Below are positions 26,321 to 34,732 of a DNA stretch of 64,000 nucleotides, piece after piece. The position numbers were made by a program, and so were the translations under genes. The DNA comes from Candidatus Planktophila lacus (GTDB taxonomy: Bacteria > Actinomycetota > Actinomycetes > Nanopelagicales > Nanopelagicaceae): the NCBI RefSeq assembly GCF_002288385.1, contig NZ_CP016783.1, forward strand, positions 186,001 through 250,000, given 5' to 3'. The notes under the pieces were generated by a model that worked only from the letters and a program-made list of their open reading frames with translations, searched no databases and was not told where the DNA came from. Numbering within the stretch: the stretch's first letter is position 1; every line of letters starts with the position of its first letter.

Positions 26321-27061
26321 ATGTGCGGTCGTTATGCCAGAGCGCAAGAGATGGACGAGATCATCGGGGAATTTAACCTCGATGGATCAACCCTTGATGC
26401 TTCGCTGCCGTTGAATTGGAATATCGCACCGACCAATGAGATTTACATTATTCGAGATACTCCAGGAAACACCAATTCTTTAGAGAGAATATTGGATAGC
26501 GCATCGTGGGGAATCATCGCGCCGTGGCAGAAGAACTTTGCCGAAGCGCGCGCCTCGCAATCACATGCAATTAATGCGCGTAGCGAATCAATTCATGAGA
26601 AGCCAACATTTCGCCAAGCCTTTCGCACAACACGATGTTTAATTCCAGCAACCGGTTATTACGAATGGGCGACATCTTTAGGTCAGTACCCACCAAAACA
26701 ACCTTTCTACATAACTTCTGCAGAACCCAAAAAATCACTTTCGATCGCTGGAATCTGGAGCACTTGGAAGAATGAGAAAGGCGAAGAGATTCAATCTGCC
26801 GCGATTATTACTCGCGAAGCAGTTGGCGAGTTAGCAACTATCCATAGCCGGATGCCAGTCTTTATGGAGCGCAATAAGTGGAGCGATTGGTTAGATCCAA
26901 AGAATCGTGAGATCGAAGATTTAATTGCGTTAATGCAGAACCCAGATCCAGCCGCTGGGTTGGTAACTAGACCGGTTTCATCGCAGGTAAATCTGGTGGC
27001 AAATAACGGCCCCGAATTAATTGCTGAGATCGAACTGGGAGAGGCGCAGACGCTCTTTTAA
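26321..27061 (+). CDS. SRAP/HMCES-family abasic-site DNA-protein crosslink protein
   Basis: A 246-aa SOS-response-associated peptidase (YedK/HMCES) family protein. Cys2 of MCGRYA is the residue that, once Met is removed, bonds to abasic sites; NWNIAPTNEIYIIR, HAINARSESI, CLIPATGYYEW and IHSRMPVFM supply the other conserved Asn, Glu and His positions. It shields abasic sites in single-stranded DNA. TACTCT is 6 bases before the ATG, so the mRNA should be leaderless. Confidence 0.92.
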   Translation: MCGRYARAQEMDEIIGEFNLDGSTLDASLPLNWNIAPTNEIYIIRDTPGNTNSLERILDSASWGIIAPWQKNFAEARASQSHAINARSESIHEKPTFRQAFRTTRCLIPATGYYEWATSLGQYPPKQPFYITSAEPKKSLSIAGIWSTWKNEKGEEIQSAAIITREAVGELATIHSRMPVFMERNKWSDWLDPKNREIEDLIALMQNPDPAAGLVTRPVSSQVNLVANNGPELIAEIELGEAQTLF

Positions 27062-27121
27062 GGTTCGGCGTTAAGCGGGCATAAAGAGCGATTTCTACGA
27101 CTTTGGGATAGTGTGTAAGAG

Positions 27122-27748
27122 ATGGCATCTAAAGATCTAGTCCTAGAGAGCGCTTCCGATCGCAATACTCGGTTCGAGCGCGATGCCATTGTGTTTATGG
27201 ACCAGTTATATGCAGCAGCGCTTCGTTATACAAAGAACCCCGAAGATGCGCGCGATTTAGTTCAAGATACTTATCTAAAAGCCTTTAACTCATTCCACCA
27301 ATTTGAAGAAGGCACTAACTTACGTGCCTGGCTCTATCGCGTTTTAACAACCACATTTATTAACTCTTATCGTAAAGATCAACGCCGCCCACAACTTGCA
27401 GCTGGGGAACTCGAAGATTGGCAGTTAGCTGAGGCGCAATCACATACGAGCGATCTCGGAAAATCTGCAGAAGTAGAAGCGCTAGAGAATTTGCCAGATA
27501 GCGATATCAAACGCGCGCTGCAAGACATCCCCGAAGAATTTCGCATCGCCGTTTACTTGGCTGATGTTGAGGGTTTTTCCTACAAAGAGATCGCAGATAT
27601 CGTCGATGTTCCTGCCGGCACTGTGATGTCACGTCTGCACCGCGGACGTAAGTTACTGCGCGAAAAATTAGCCGACTATGCAAAAGAACTTGGTTACTCC
27701 ACCGATGCCAAGCCGGCAAATAAGAGCGGAAAGGGGGAGAAGGCATGA
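27122..27748 (+). CDS. sigH: Redox-stress ECF sigma factor SigH/SigR
   Basis: A 208-aa group IV sigma factor. Region 2 reads [20 protein letters not shown] and [20 protein letters not shown]; region 4 has [20 protein letters not shown]. It is followed by a zinc anti-sigma gene overlapping by ATGA, the arrangement of sigH-rshA and sigR-rsrA, which answer disulfide stress. TAGTGT lies 7 bases before the ATG. I do not see a convincing SigR-type GGGAAT/GTT self-promoter immediately upstream. Confidence 0.9.
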   Translation: MASKDLVLESASDRNTRFERDAIVFMDQLYAAALRYTKNPEDARDLVQDTYLKAFNSFHQFEEGTNLRAWLYRVLTTTFINSYRKDQRRPQLAAGELEDWQLAEAQSHTSDLGKSAEVEALENLPDSDIKRALQDIPEEFRIAVYLADVEGFSYKEIADIVDVPAGTVMSRLHRGRKLLREKLADYAKELGYSTDAKPANKSGKGEKA

Positions 27749-28143
27749 GCCATCTCGAAGAGATTCCATGTATTGAGGTTCTCTCCTCCGTTGTCTTTAT
27801 CATCGAAGGCGTTGTTGAAGAGACCCATAACCCACAAGCGATTGAATCTCACCTAAATACTTGCGCTGCTTGTCGCGCAGAAGTTGAGCACGAGCAAGCA
27901 ATGCATACCCTCTTGCAGGATGTGCTGCGTCGTTCTTGCGATGAGAAGGCCCCGGAAGATTTGCATCGCAGCATCCACGAAGAGCTTCTCCGCCAAGCAA
28001 GTGGTACTGGCGTTACTGAAGTCGTAACGCAATACAGCATGACCGAAATTTCAATTGAAATCGATGAGTTCGGTAACGTAGAACATCGCGAAATTCAGAT
28101 TGAACAAACTCATGTTCAGCACTTCATAGACGACGAGAAGTAA
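27745..28143 (+). CDS. rshA: Zinc-binding redox anti-sigma factor
   Basis: A 132-aa anti-sigma factor with the HX3CX2C signature (HLNTCAAC) of RsrA/RshA. In the family, oxidation of these cysteines releases zinc and frees the sigma factor. The C-terminal half is acidic with [19 protein letters not shown] and has no obvious domain; it is longer than the usual ~100 aa. It is translationally coupled to sigH. Confidence 0.88.
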   Translation: MSHLEEIPCIEVLSSVVFIIEGVVEETHNPQAIESHLNTCAACRAEVEHEQAMHTLLQDVLRRSCDEKAPEDLHRSIHEELLRQASGTGVTEVVTQYSMTEISIEIDEFGNVEHREIQIEQTHVQHFIDDEK

Positions 28144-28153
28144 TTAACTATTT

Positions 28154-28564
28154 ATGCGCCCAGCAGATGAGGTAATCGGAGCAGTCGGTTTCTCGGTAAT
28201 GACCGTTCGCCCCGGTGATACCTGTCTAGCAATGGGAATCTCTGATCTACCAATTCTTGCGCCGGGCCATTTAATGAGCGTGATGGAGAGCGCATGTGTT
28301 GCAGCGCTGAGCGAGTATTTAGAAACTGGCGAGACAACGATCGTCGATAAGTTCGATATCTCGGTTATTGATTCCGTTGGAATTGGCTCTGAAATTCGCG
28401 GAGCCGCGCGCTGTACGGAAATGGATGGGCGTTCGATGATCTTTGAATGCGATATCTATGAAGGTGAGCGCCATATCGCTTTTGCCATAATAGAAAGAAC
28501 GGCGGTGGAGCGAGTATCTTTCCTCGCCCGCACCGCCGCGCAATCTTTAATTAAGCCTTCTTAG
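28154..28564 (+). CDS. Hotdog-fold thioesterase (FlK-like)
   Basis: A 136-aa protein with the layout of the FlK-type thioesterase group: an Ala/Ser-rich helix VMESACVAALSEYLETGETT, then VDKFDISVIDSVGIGSEIRG. The substrate acyl-CoA is unknown. It follows the sigH-rshA pair by 10 bases and may share its transcript; its last 14 bases overlap the sodN 3' end. Confidence 0.65.
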   Translation: MRPADEVIGAVGFSVMTVRPGDTCLAMGISDLPILAPGHLMSVMESACVAALSEYLETGETTIVDKFDISVIDSVGIGSEIRGAARCTEMDGRSMIFECDIYEGERHIAFAIIERTAVERVSFLARTAAQSLIKPS

Positions 28565-28949
28565 TGGCCCAGAAGATCTCGGCAATTTCATCGATCTTTG
28601 CGATCAACTTATCTGCAACAGCCAAATCTTGAGTTCCCTTTGTACCGGCAGCTCCTGCCAACTTTGTCGCCTCGTTAAAGAGTGAGTGAAGTTGTGGGTA
28701 TGCCTCAAAGTGTGGGGCCTTGAAGTAATCAGTCCAGAGAACCCAGAGGTGCTCTTTAACTTGATGTGAACGCTCTTCTTTGATTGCAACTGAACGTGAA
28801 CGAAAATCTGCATCTGGGTTAGCTGCATACTTTTCCATGCATGCCTTAACTGAGAGCGCTTCGATCTTTGCCTGTGCTGGATCGTAAACTCCGCATGGCA
28901 GATCGCAGTGTGCGTGGACAGTTACCTTTGGTGTGAAGAACTTCTTCAT
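28551..28949 (-). CDS. sodN: Nickel superoxide dismutase precursor
   Basis: A 132-aa Ni-SOD. The nickel hook HCDLPCGVYDP begins at residue 14, after a 13-residue leader that must be cut so that His14 becomes the new N-terminus; Cys15 and Cys19 are the thiolate ligands. The rest is a four-helix bundle (HLWVLWTDYFKAP). AAAGGGAGAG precedes the ATG at 28949. It is divergent from its maturation protease gene. Where described in actinobacteria, sodN is induced by nickel through Nur; I see no Nur box that I could defend. Confidence 0.95.
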   Translation of the reverse strand: MKKFFTPKVTVHAHCDLPCGVYDPAQAKIEALSVKACMEKYAANPDADFRSRSVAIKEERSHQVKEHLWVLWTDYFKAPHFEAYPQLHSLFNEATKLAGAAGTKGTQDLAVADKLIAKIDEIAEIFWATKKA

Positions 28950-29016
28950 TTTCTCTCCCTTTATCTTTATATTTCTTATCTTTATTTCAAAACCTGTATG
29001 TGTGAGACTACCGCCC

Positions 29017-29349
29017 ATGGGCTTCTTTGGCATCTTCGGCCGTGTGATCGTGGAAGGCACTTCGATGCAGCCGACCTATAACCCGCTTGATTGGCTACTT
29101 GTTCACTACGGCTTCTTAGGCAAAAAATACCTGTTTCTGCGCCTCGGCGATGTCGTTGTCGTAGAGCGCGAAACCCAGCCTGGCATCTTCTATGTAAAGC
29201 GGATCGTAGAAATATCAATCGATAACGGCGGCACGAAGAGTTACTACGTACTTAGCGATAACGAAGCTGGAACAGATTCTCGCAAATGGGGTTTCTTAAG
29301 CGAGGCTGAAATTATTGGAAATATAATTACGCGAATAAAGAAGAATTAA
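29017..29349 (+). CDS. sodX: Nickel-type SOD maturation protease
   Basis: About 110 aa, a compact S26 signal-peptidase-like protein with Ser in EGTSMQPTY and Lys in FYVKRIVEIS, plus the terminal SDNEAGTDSRKWGFLSEAE landmark. It has no clear long membrane anchor. Its divergent pairing with sodN identifies it as the protease that trims the SodN leader. GTG at 29002 is an alternative start; GAGACT before the ATG is a weak leaderless -10. It ends 4 bases inside the convergent kgd gene. Confidence 0.86.
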   Translation: MGFFGIFGRVIVEGTSMQPTYNPLDWLLVHYGFLGKKYLFLRLGDVVVVERETQPGIFYVKRIVEISIDNGGTKSYYVLSDNEAGTDSRKWGFLSEAEIIGNIITRIKKN

Positions 29350-32300
29350 CGCGTAAACGCTTCATACATCAACGCTTTAGCTTCTTCCTCGTGCAAATGG
29401 TGGTTACCAGTTGCAGGAGATGCTGATGCGCGACGAGAAATTCTGCGAAGTATGCGACCGTCAACTGCAGTTCCACCGATTACTTCAGTGGTGCTGAGTG
29501 CAACGTGTGGCCATGGACCTTGGTTAGCAGGTTCATCTTGTACCCAGAGCAAGTTTGCATTTGGATGCTTCTTCGCTTCAACTTCCATCTGTGCAACAGG
29601 AAGTGGATATAAACGCTCAACGCGAACAATTGCAGTACTGCTGTCATTTAACTTGGTTCGCTCTGCAACAAGGTCGTGATAAATCTTTCCTGAGCAGTAG
29701 ATCAAACGTGATGCGTTGTTAACTGTGGCATCACCAATTACTGGCAAAAATGTTCCAGATGTGAAATCACTGATCGATGAAGCAGCTGCGCGCAGACGGA
29801 GCATCGACTTCGGTGTGAAGACAACCATCGGACGGCGCTTTGGATTTGCTGCATGGAAGCGCAACAAGTGGAAGTAAGAGGCCGGTGTGGAAGGTTGTGC
29901 AATCGTCATATTCTTCTCTGCAGCAAGTGATAAGAAGCGTTCAATGCGCGCAGATGAGTGATCTGGGCCTTGTCCTTCATAACCATGTGGCAGAAGCAAG
30001 ACAACTGATGAACGCTCGCCCCACTTTTGAAGTGCCGATGAGATGAATTCGTCGATAACTGTTTGCGCACCGTTGGCGAAGTCACCGAACTGACCTTCCC
30101 AAAGCACAAGCGCTTCTGGGCGAGCTACCGAATAGCCATATTCAAAGCCCATCGCAGCATATTCAGATAAGAGCGAATCGACTACAAAGAACTGACTTTC
30201 ATCGGCAATTAGCGAACGAAGCGGGAACCAGTCAGAACCATTCTCTTTATCGACAACAACTGCATGGCGATTGCTAAATGTTCCGCGACGTGAATCTTGT
30301 CCCGCTAAACGAACTGGGCGACCTTCTTTGAGAAGTGAACCGAAGGCGAGCATTTCACCAGTTGACCAGTCGATGGTGCCATCGTTGATTGATTCCGCAC
30401 GCTTTTGCAGCTGTGGAAGCATCTTAGGATGGATGTGGAAACCTTCTGGGATCGCAAGTTGTGTCGCTGCAATTTCGCGAACCAATTGTTCTGAGATAAA
30501 TGTTGGGACATCTTCAGCATTTGGAACAATTGGAGGCTGGAAGTTTGGATCGTGCTCTTCTTCATAATTAGCAACGGATGCATAAACTTCTTCAAGTTGT
30601 GTCTGGTAGTCGCGCGCTAACTGCTCGGCTTCTTCCGGAGTGATATCTCCGCGACCGATAAGTGATTCGGTATACAAGGTACGAGTTGAGCGCTTGGCAT
30701 CAATTAATTTGTACATCATTGGTTGTGTGAAGCTTGGCTCATCGCCTTCATTGTGGCCACGACGACGGTAGCAAACCATGTCAATGACAACATCTTTATT
30801 AAATTTTTGGCGGTATTCGAAGGCTAAGCGAGCTACGCGAACACATGCTTCTGGGTCATCGCCATTTACATGGAAGACCGGCGCCTCGATAGCTTTGGCA
30901 ACATCTGTTGAGTAACGAGATGTACGTGATGCATGAGGTGAAGTTGTGAAGCCAACTTGGTTATTTACAACGATATGGATAGTTCCACCGGTGCGGTAGC
31001 CCTTTAGTTGAGATAACTGCAGAGTTTCAAAGTTAATACCTTGTCCCGCAAATGAAGCATCTCCATGGAGCAAGATAGGCAGAACTGAGTACAGATCCTT
31101 AACATTTAACTTATCTTGCTTGGCGCGAACAATGCCTTCTAGTACTGGGTTTACCGCTTCAAGGTGTGAAGGGTTGGCAGCGAGATAAATCTTGGTCTGT
31201 GCACCAGATTCTGCGGTGAAGACTCCTTCAGTACCTAAGTGGTACTTAACATCGCCCGAACCGTGTACTTCATTCTCTTTGTAATGTCCTTGGAACTCTT
31301 GGAAAATTTGTCCGTATGACTTGCCAGCGATATTTGCCAGAACATTTAGGCGACCGCGGTGTGGCATACCGATACAGACTTCATCTAAATTCTTTTCGGC
31401 AGCAGATGAGATAACTGCATCAAGAATTGGAATTACAGATTCGCCGCCTTCGAGTGAGAAGCGCTTCTGTCCAACGAATTTAGTCTGCAAGAAAGTTTCA
31501 AATGCTTCTGCGCTATTTAGTTTGCGCAAGATGCGGATCTGTTCTTCGCGATCTGGCTTGGTAAAGCCGATTTCAACGTGTTGCTGAATCCACTTACGCT
31601 CTTCTGGATTTGAAATATACATATATTCAACTGCAACAGAGCGGCAATATGAATCGCGCAGAATTCCGAGGATCTTGCGCAGCTTCATAAACTTCTCGCC
31701 ACCAAAACCACCAGTTGCAAATTCGCGATCGAGATCCCACAAAGTAAGTCCGTGAGTTACGACATCAAGATCTGGGTGTGAGCGCTGTACATATTTGAGC
31801 GGATCGGTATCTGCCATCAAGTGGCCGTAGGTGCGGTAAGCCTGAATTAACTGCTGAACGCGCGCAGTTTTGTTGATCTCTTCATCTTTAGAGAATTCAA
31901 AGTCAGATGCCCAACGAATTGGCTCGTATGGAATACGAAGTGCTGCAAAGATTTCATCGTAGAAGTTTTCGGCACCGAGCAAGATTTCATGAATGCGGCG
32001 AAGGAAATCACCAGATTGCGCGCCTTGAATAACGCGGTGGTCGTAAGTACTTGTCAGAGTTATTACCTTGCTGATCGCCATGCGGGCCAAGGTCTCTTCA
32101 CTTGCACCTTGGAATTCGGCTGGATAATCCATCGCGCCAACGCCAACGATTAGGCCTTGTCCTTGCACCAAACGTGGCACTGAGTGAACTGTGCCGATTG
32201 TGCCTGGGTTTGTTAGCGAGACAGTTGTTCCTGCGTAATCTTCAACGGTAAGTGCCCCAGCGCGGGCCTTCTTAACGATCTCTTCGTATGCAACCCAGAA

Positions 32301-33059
32301 CTGACCGAAATCTAACTCTTCGCAACCCTTAATTGATGGAACAAGTAGTTGCCGGGTTCCATCGGGCTTTGCCAAGTCGATCGCAATACCAAGGTTGATA
32401 TGTTCTGGCTTTCCAAGTGCAGGCTTGCCATCTACCTCGCCATAGAAAGCGTTCATCTCTGGCATCGCACGAAGCGCCTTGATCATGGCATAAGCGATGA
32501 TGTGAGTGAATGAAACTTTTCCACCACGTGTGCGCTTTAAATGATTTGTAATAACGGTGCGGTTATCAATCATCAACTTGGCAGGAATTGCGCGCACACT
32601 TGTTGCAGTCGGAACTGTCAGCGATGCTTCCATCGATGCAACAACGCGACCGGCAACCCCACGAAGTGGTTCCATCGTTGCCGCACTCGGTGTAATCAAA
32701 ACCGGTACAGGTTTAACTGGCGCTTGTGCCGGAGCTGGAGTTGAAACTATTGGTGCAACAACTGGCGCTGGTGTTGAAACGACAGGTGCGGCAGCAACAG
32801 GTGCTGGCGCAGAAACTGGAGTAGATGTAACAGGTGCTGCCAAGGTTGATGGCGCAGGTGTTAAAACTTGTTGTGTCGCTTTTGGAATTGGTGGAACTGG
32901 TGGAGTTCCAACTTTTGGCGCGCTTGTTGTTGCAGCTGCACCTGGGTTATAAGTCTTAAAGAATTCAATCCATGAAGGTTCGACGGAAGTTGGATCGGCT
33001 TGGTAACGCTCGTACATCTCTTCGACGAGCCAATCATTGGCTCCGAAATCTGCCGACAC
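29346..33059 (-). CDS. kgd: Multifunctional 2-oxoglutarate decarboxylase/dehydrogenase (KGD)
   Basis: About 1237 aa. Order: N-terminal E1o flag (FGANDWLVEEMYERY), an Ala/Pro/Val linker (about residues 50-135), an E2-type acyltransferase domain with catalytic His in TSTYDHRVIQGAQSG, then the thiamine-diphosphate E1o with GMPHRGRLNVLAN, GDASFAGQGINFETL and HVNGDDPEACVRVARL. This fused form is typical of actinobacteria and feeds the TCA cycle. GTG 33059, preceded by AAGGGG at good spacing, is preferred over a TTG two codons upstream. Confidence 0.93.
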   Translation of the reverse strand: MSADFGANDWLVEEMYERYQADPTSVEPSWIEFFKTYNPGAAATTSAPKVGTPPVPPIPKATQQVLTPAPSTLAAPVTSTPVSAPAPVAAAPVVSTPAPVVAPIVSTPAPAQAPVKPVPVLITPSAATMEPLRGVAGRVVASMEASLTVPTATSVRAIPAKLMIDNRTVITNHLKRTRGGKVSFTHIIAYAMIKALRAMPEMNAFYGEVDGKPALGKPEHINLGIAIDLAKPDGTRQLLVPSIKGCEELDFGQFWVAYEEIVKKARAGALTVEDYAGTTVSLTNPGTIGTVHSVPRLVQGQGLIVGVGAMDYPAEFQGASEETLARMAISKVITLTSTYDHRVIQGAQSGDFLRRIHEILLGAENFYDEIFAALRIPYEPIRWASDFEFSKDEEINKTARVQQLIQAYRTYGHLMADTDPLKYVQRSHPDLDVVTHGLTLWDLDREFATGGFGGEKFMKLRKILGILRDSYCRSVAVEYMYISNPEERKWIQQHVEIGFTKPDREEQIRILRKLNSAEAFETFLQTKFVGQKRFSLEGGESVIPILDAVISSAAEKNLDEVCIGMPHRGRLNVLANIAGKSYGQIFQEFQGHYKENEVHGSGDVKYHLGTEGVFTAESGAQTKIYLAANPSHLEAVNPVLEGIVRAKQDKLNVKDLYSVLPILLHGDASFAGQGINFETLQLSQLKGYRTGGTIHIVVNNQVGFTTSPHASRTSRYSTDVAKAIEAPVFHVNGDDPEACVRVARLAFEYRQKFNKDVVIDMVCYRRRGHNEGDEPSFTQPMMYKLIDAKRSTRTLYTESLIGRGDITPEEAEQLARDYQTQLEEVYASVANYEEEHDPNFQPPIVPNAEDVPTFISEQLVREIAATQLAIPEGFHIHPKMLPQLQKRAESINDGTIDWSTGEMLAFGSLLKEGRPVRLAGQDSRRGTFSNRHAVVVDKENGSDWFPLRSLIADESQFFVVDSLLSEYAAMGFEYGYSVARPEALVLWEGQFGDFANGAQTVIDEFISSALQKWGERSSVVLLLPHGYEGQGPDHSSARIERFLSLAAEKNMTIAQPSTPASYFHLLRFHAANPKRRPMVVFTPKSMLRLRAAASSISDFTSGTFLPVIGDATVNNASRLIYCSGKIYHDLVAERTKLNDSSTAIVRVERLYPLPVAQMEVEAKKHPNANLLWVQDEPANQGPWPHVALSTTEVIGGTAVDGRILRRISRRASASPATGNHHLHEEEAKALMYEAFTR

Positions 33060-33146
33060 GGGCAACCCCTTCTTCGCGATTAACCTTGAGCATTACAGTG
33101 GTAATTAACGCTTAATACGTGGCTAAGACTATCGGCTGAGCCGAGC

Positions 33147-33251
33147 ATGAATAAATCCCGTAGCGCCGACCTCGAGCGCGATATTGACCACAATCGCGCC
33201 CGGAAACTCAGCGCGACAAGGGGCCAGAGGATTGGCAGAGTTGGCGCATGA
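33147..33251 (+). CDS. Possible 34-aa basic small protein
   Basis: A short ORF overlapping the next ATG by ATGA. The product is Arg-rich and hydrophilic (RDIDHNRARKLSATRGQR). I know no family. The overlap and lack of a better start nearby suggest it could couple translation into the SDR gene, but its coding status is uncertain. Confidence 0.35.
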   Translation: MNKSRSADLERDIDHNRARKLSATRGQRIGRVGA

Positions 33252-34009
33252 ACTCAGGATCTCCGATGCGACCAATGGCCATTGTCAGCGGTGGAAGCCG
33301 TGGGCTGGGCTTTGAAACTGCGCGGGGGTTGGCGGCAAGCGGCTATGACTTAGCGCTGATCGCGAAAGATCCGGCAAGGTTGAATTCAGCGAGAGAACAA
33401 CTCCTTTCAGAATTTTCCACTTCGCAACCTGGTTTAAACATTACAACGCATGTGGCAGATTTAGAAAACCAAGAAATTACCCGCAAAGTCGCTGAAGAGA
33501 TAACTGCTTCACTTCCAACGCCACAAGTAATGGTTTTGGCACATGGCGTGATGAGCGAGAAGATGTCGAAGACTCTGCGCACAACCGATGCCGAATGGAA
33601 TCGCGTAATGGCGATTAACTTAGATTCTGTTTTTACATTAGTAAATGTGATTGCACCTGCGATGGCCGATGCACGCAATGGAAGGCTAGTTATCTACTCA
33701 GCATGTTTAGGAAGAATGTCGGGACCAGGAAATGCTGGGGGACTTGCACCGTATCGAATTAGTAAAGCTGGCGTTAACGCACTTGTTAGAAACCTGGCAC
33801 ATGAAACCGGACTTGGCGCTCGCGGATTTTATGTTGATGCGATCTGTCCAAATCATTCGCGCACAGATATGGGCGGGCCCGATGCACCACGTAGCGCCGA
33901 AGAAGGTGCCGAGACAGCAATCTGGCTTGCAACTGCAGATATTTCAGAACGTGGAACCGATCAAGTAACGGGACTGCTTTGGGAAGATAGAAAGATCGTA
34001 CCTTTTTAA
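33248..34009 (+). CDS. Short-chain dehydrogenase/reductase
   Basis: A 253-aa classical SDR with the NAD(P) motif SGGSRGLGFETARG, NNAG-equivalent LAHGV, catalytic Ser in VIYSAC and YRISK (YxxxK). The substrate cannot be inferred. In-frame ATGs at 33266 and 33275 are alternative starts because the Rossmann strand begins at MAIVSGG. It sits divergently from kgd. Confidence 0.85.
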   Translation: MNSGSPMRPMAIVSGGSRGLGFETARGLAASGYDLALIAKDPARLNSAREQLLSEFSTSQPGLNITTHVADLENQEITRKVAEEITASLPTPQVMVLAHGVMSEKMSKTLRTTDAEWNRVMAINLDSVFTLVNVIAPAMADARNGRLVIYSACLGRMSGPGNAGGLAPYRISKAGVNALVRNLAHETGLGARGFYVDAICPNHSRTDMGGPDAPRSAEEGAETAIWLATADISERGTDQVTGLLWEDRKIVPF

Positions 34010-34026
34010 ACTAACCCGTCTTTAGA

Positions 34027-34407
34027 TTATTTACGCTCTTCGGGAATTATCGTTACGGCAAAATAGAGCACTGGTATTGCAAGTAATAACAATGGAATTG
34101 CGCCGATTAAGAAGCCACCTTCGAATTGATATTTAACAACTCCCAAAACAATTAAGTTTGCAAAGACTGCCGGCCCGCGGCCCCAATTCTTTCTCTGTGC
34201 AAATGCGCGCCCACATGCCAAGAGCCCAAGGCCACCTGCCAACGAGAAGAGCAGCACTCCCGCTAGCGGCGGAATCTCGCGATCTTCATGGGTAATTCCC
34301 ATTACGCCGACCCAGACACCTAGGGCTAACACAACTGCACCCTCTATATAGAGAAGGGCTGACGCGATGGAGCGCTTACGCGCTTGCTTGGCAGGATCGG
34401 TGTTCAT
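34027..34407 (-). CDS. Hypothetical four-helix membrane protein
   Basis: A 126-aa protein with about four hydrophobic helices (SALLYIEGAVVLALGVWVGV, LLFSLAGGLGLLACGRAF, AVFANLIVLGVV, AIPLLLLAIPVLYFAV). No family is recognised. ATG 34407 is chosen because the upstream extension is polar and overlaps a composition change. It converges on the SDR gene. Confidence 0.65.
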   Translation of the reverse strand: MNTDPAKQARKRSIASALLYIEGAVVLALGVWVGVMGITHEDREIPPLAGVLLFSLAGGLGLLACGRAFAQRKNWGRGPAVFANLIVLGVVKYQFEGGFLIGAIPLLLLAIPVLYFAVTIIPEERK

Positions 34408-34732
34408 AAGTCGGAAGGATATCAGGATCAACTTTGAGCGCGTTGGGGTGTAGCACAATGGAAATGGGTCGGTAATGAATTATTACGAAAAATCGAGCAC
34501 AAATTTATCAACACAAAGTCATAAAAAATGAGTAATTGATCAGGCCTACAATCAACAGGTGCTGTATCCGGCTTTTGGGTTGGCTCTTCATAAATACAGG
34601 CGGGTAGAGACAAAATCTTCTCTCACCTTCCTGATTTGTTTTAAACAATTTGTGACATTACATATCGCAAGTTTTCCTAAATTTACGGCTAGAAAAATCG
34701 GGCAATCGGGCACGAAAGCCGGGTAGAAATCC
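34408..34732. other. Gene-free, AT-rich left flank of accessory insert
   Basis: About 325 bases with no convincing gene; a 61-codon minus-strand frame lacks features. GTGTAGCACAATGG near 34446 resembles a tRNA D-arm but no cloverleaf follows. A short direct repeat (ATCGGGC twice near 34699-34713) is present. The composition is visibly more AT-rich than the core genes. Confidence 0.5.

Noticed and set aside
27061-27121. SigR/SigH-type autoregulatory promoter
   Set aside because: GGGATA is too close to the start codon and lacks the paired downstream element.
34440-34480. tRNA or tRNA remnant at the edge of the accessory insert
   Set aside because: Only a D-arm-like string is present; no anticodon or T-arm follows, so the resemblance may be chance.
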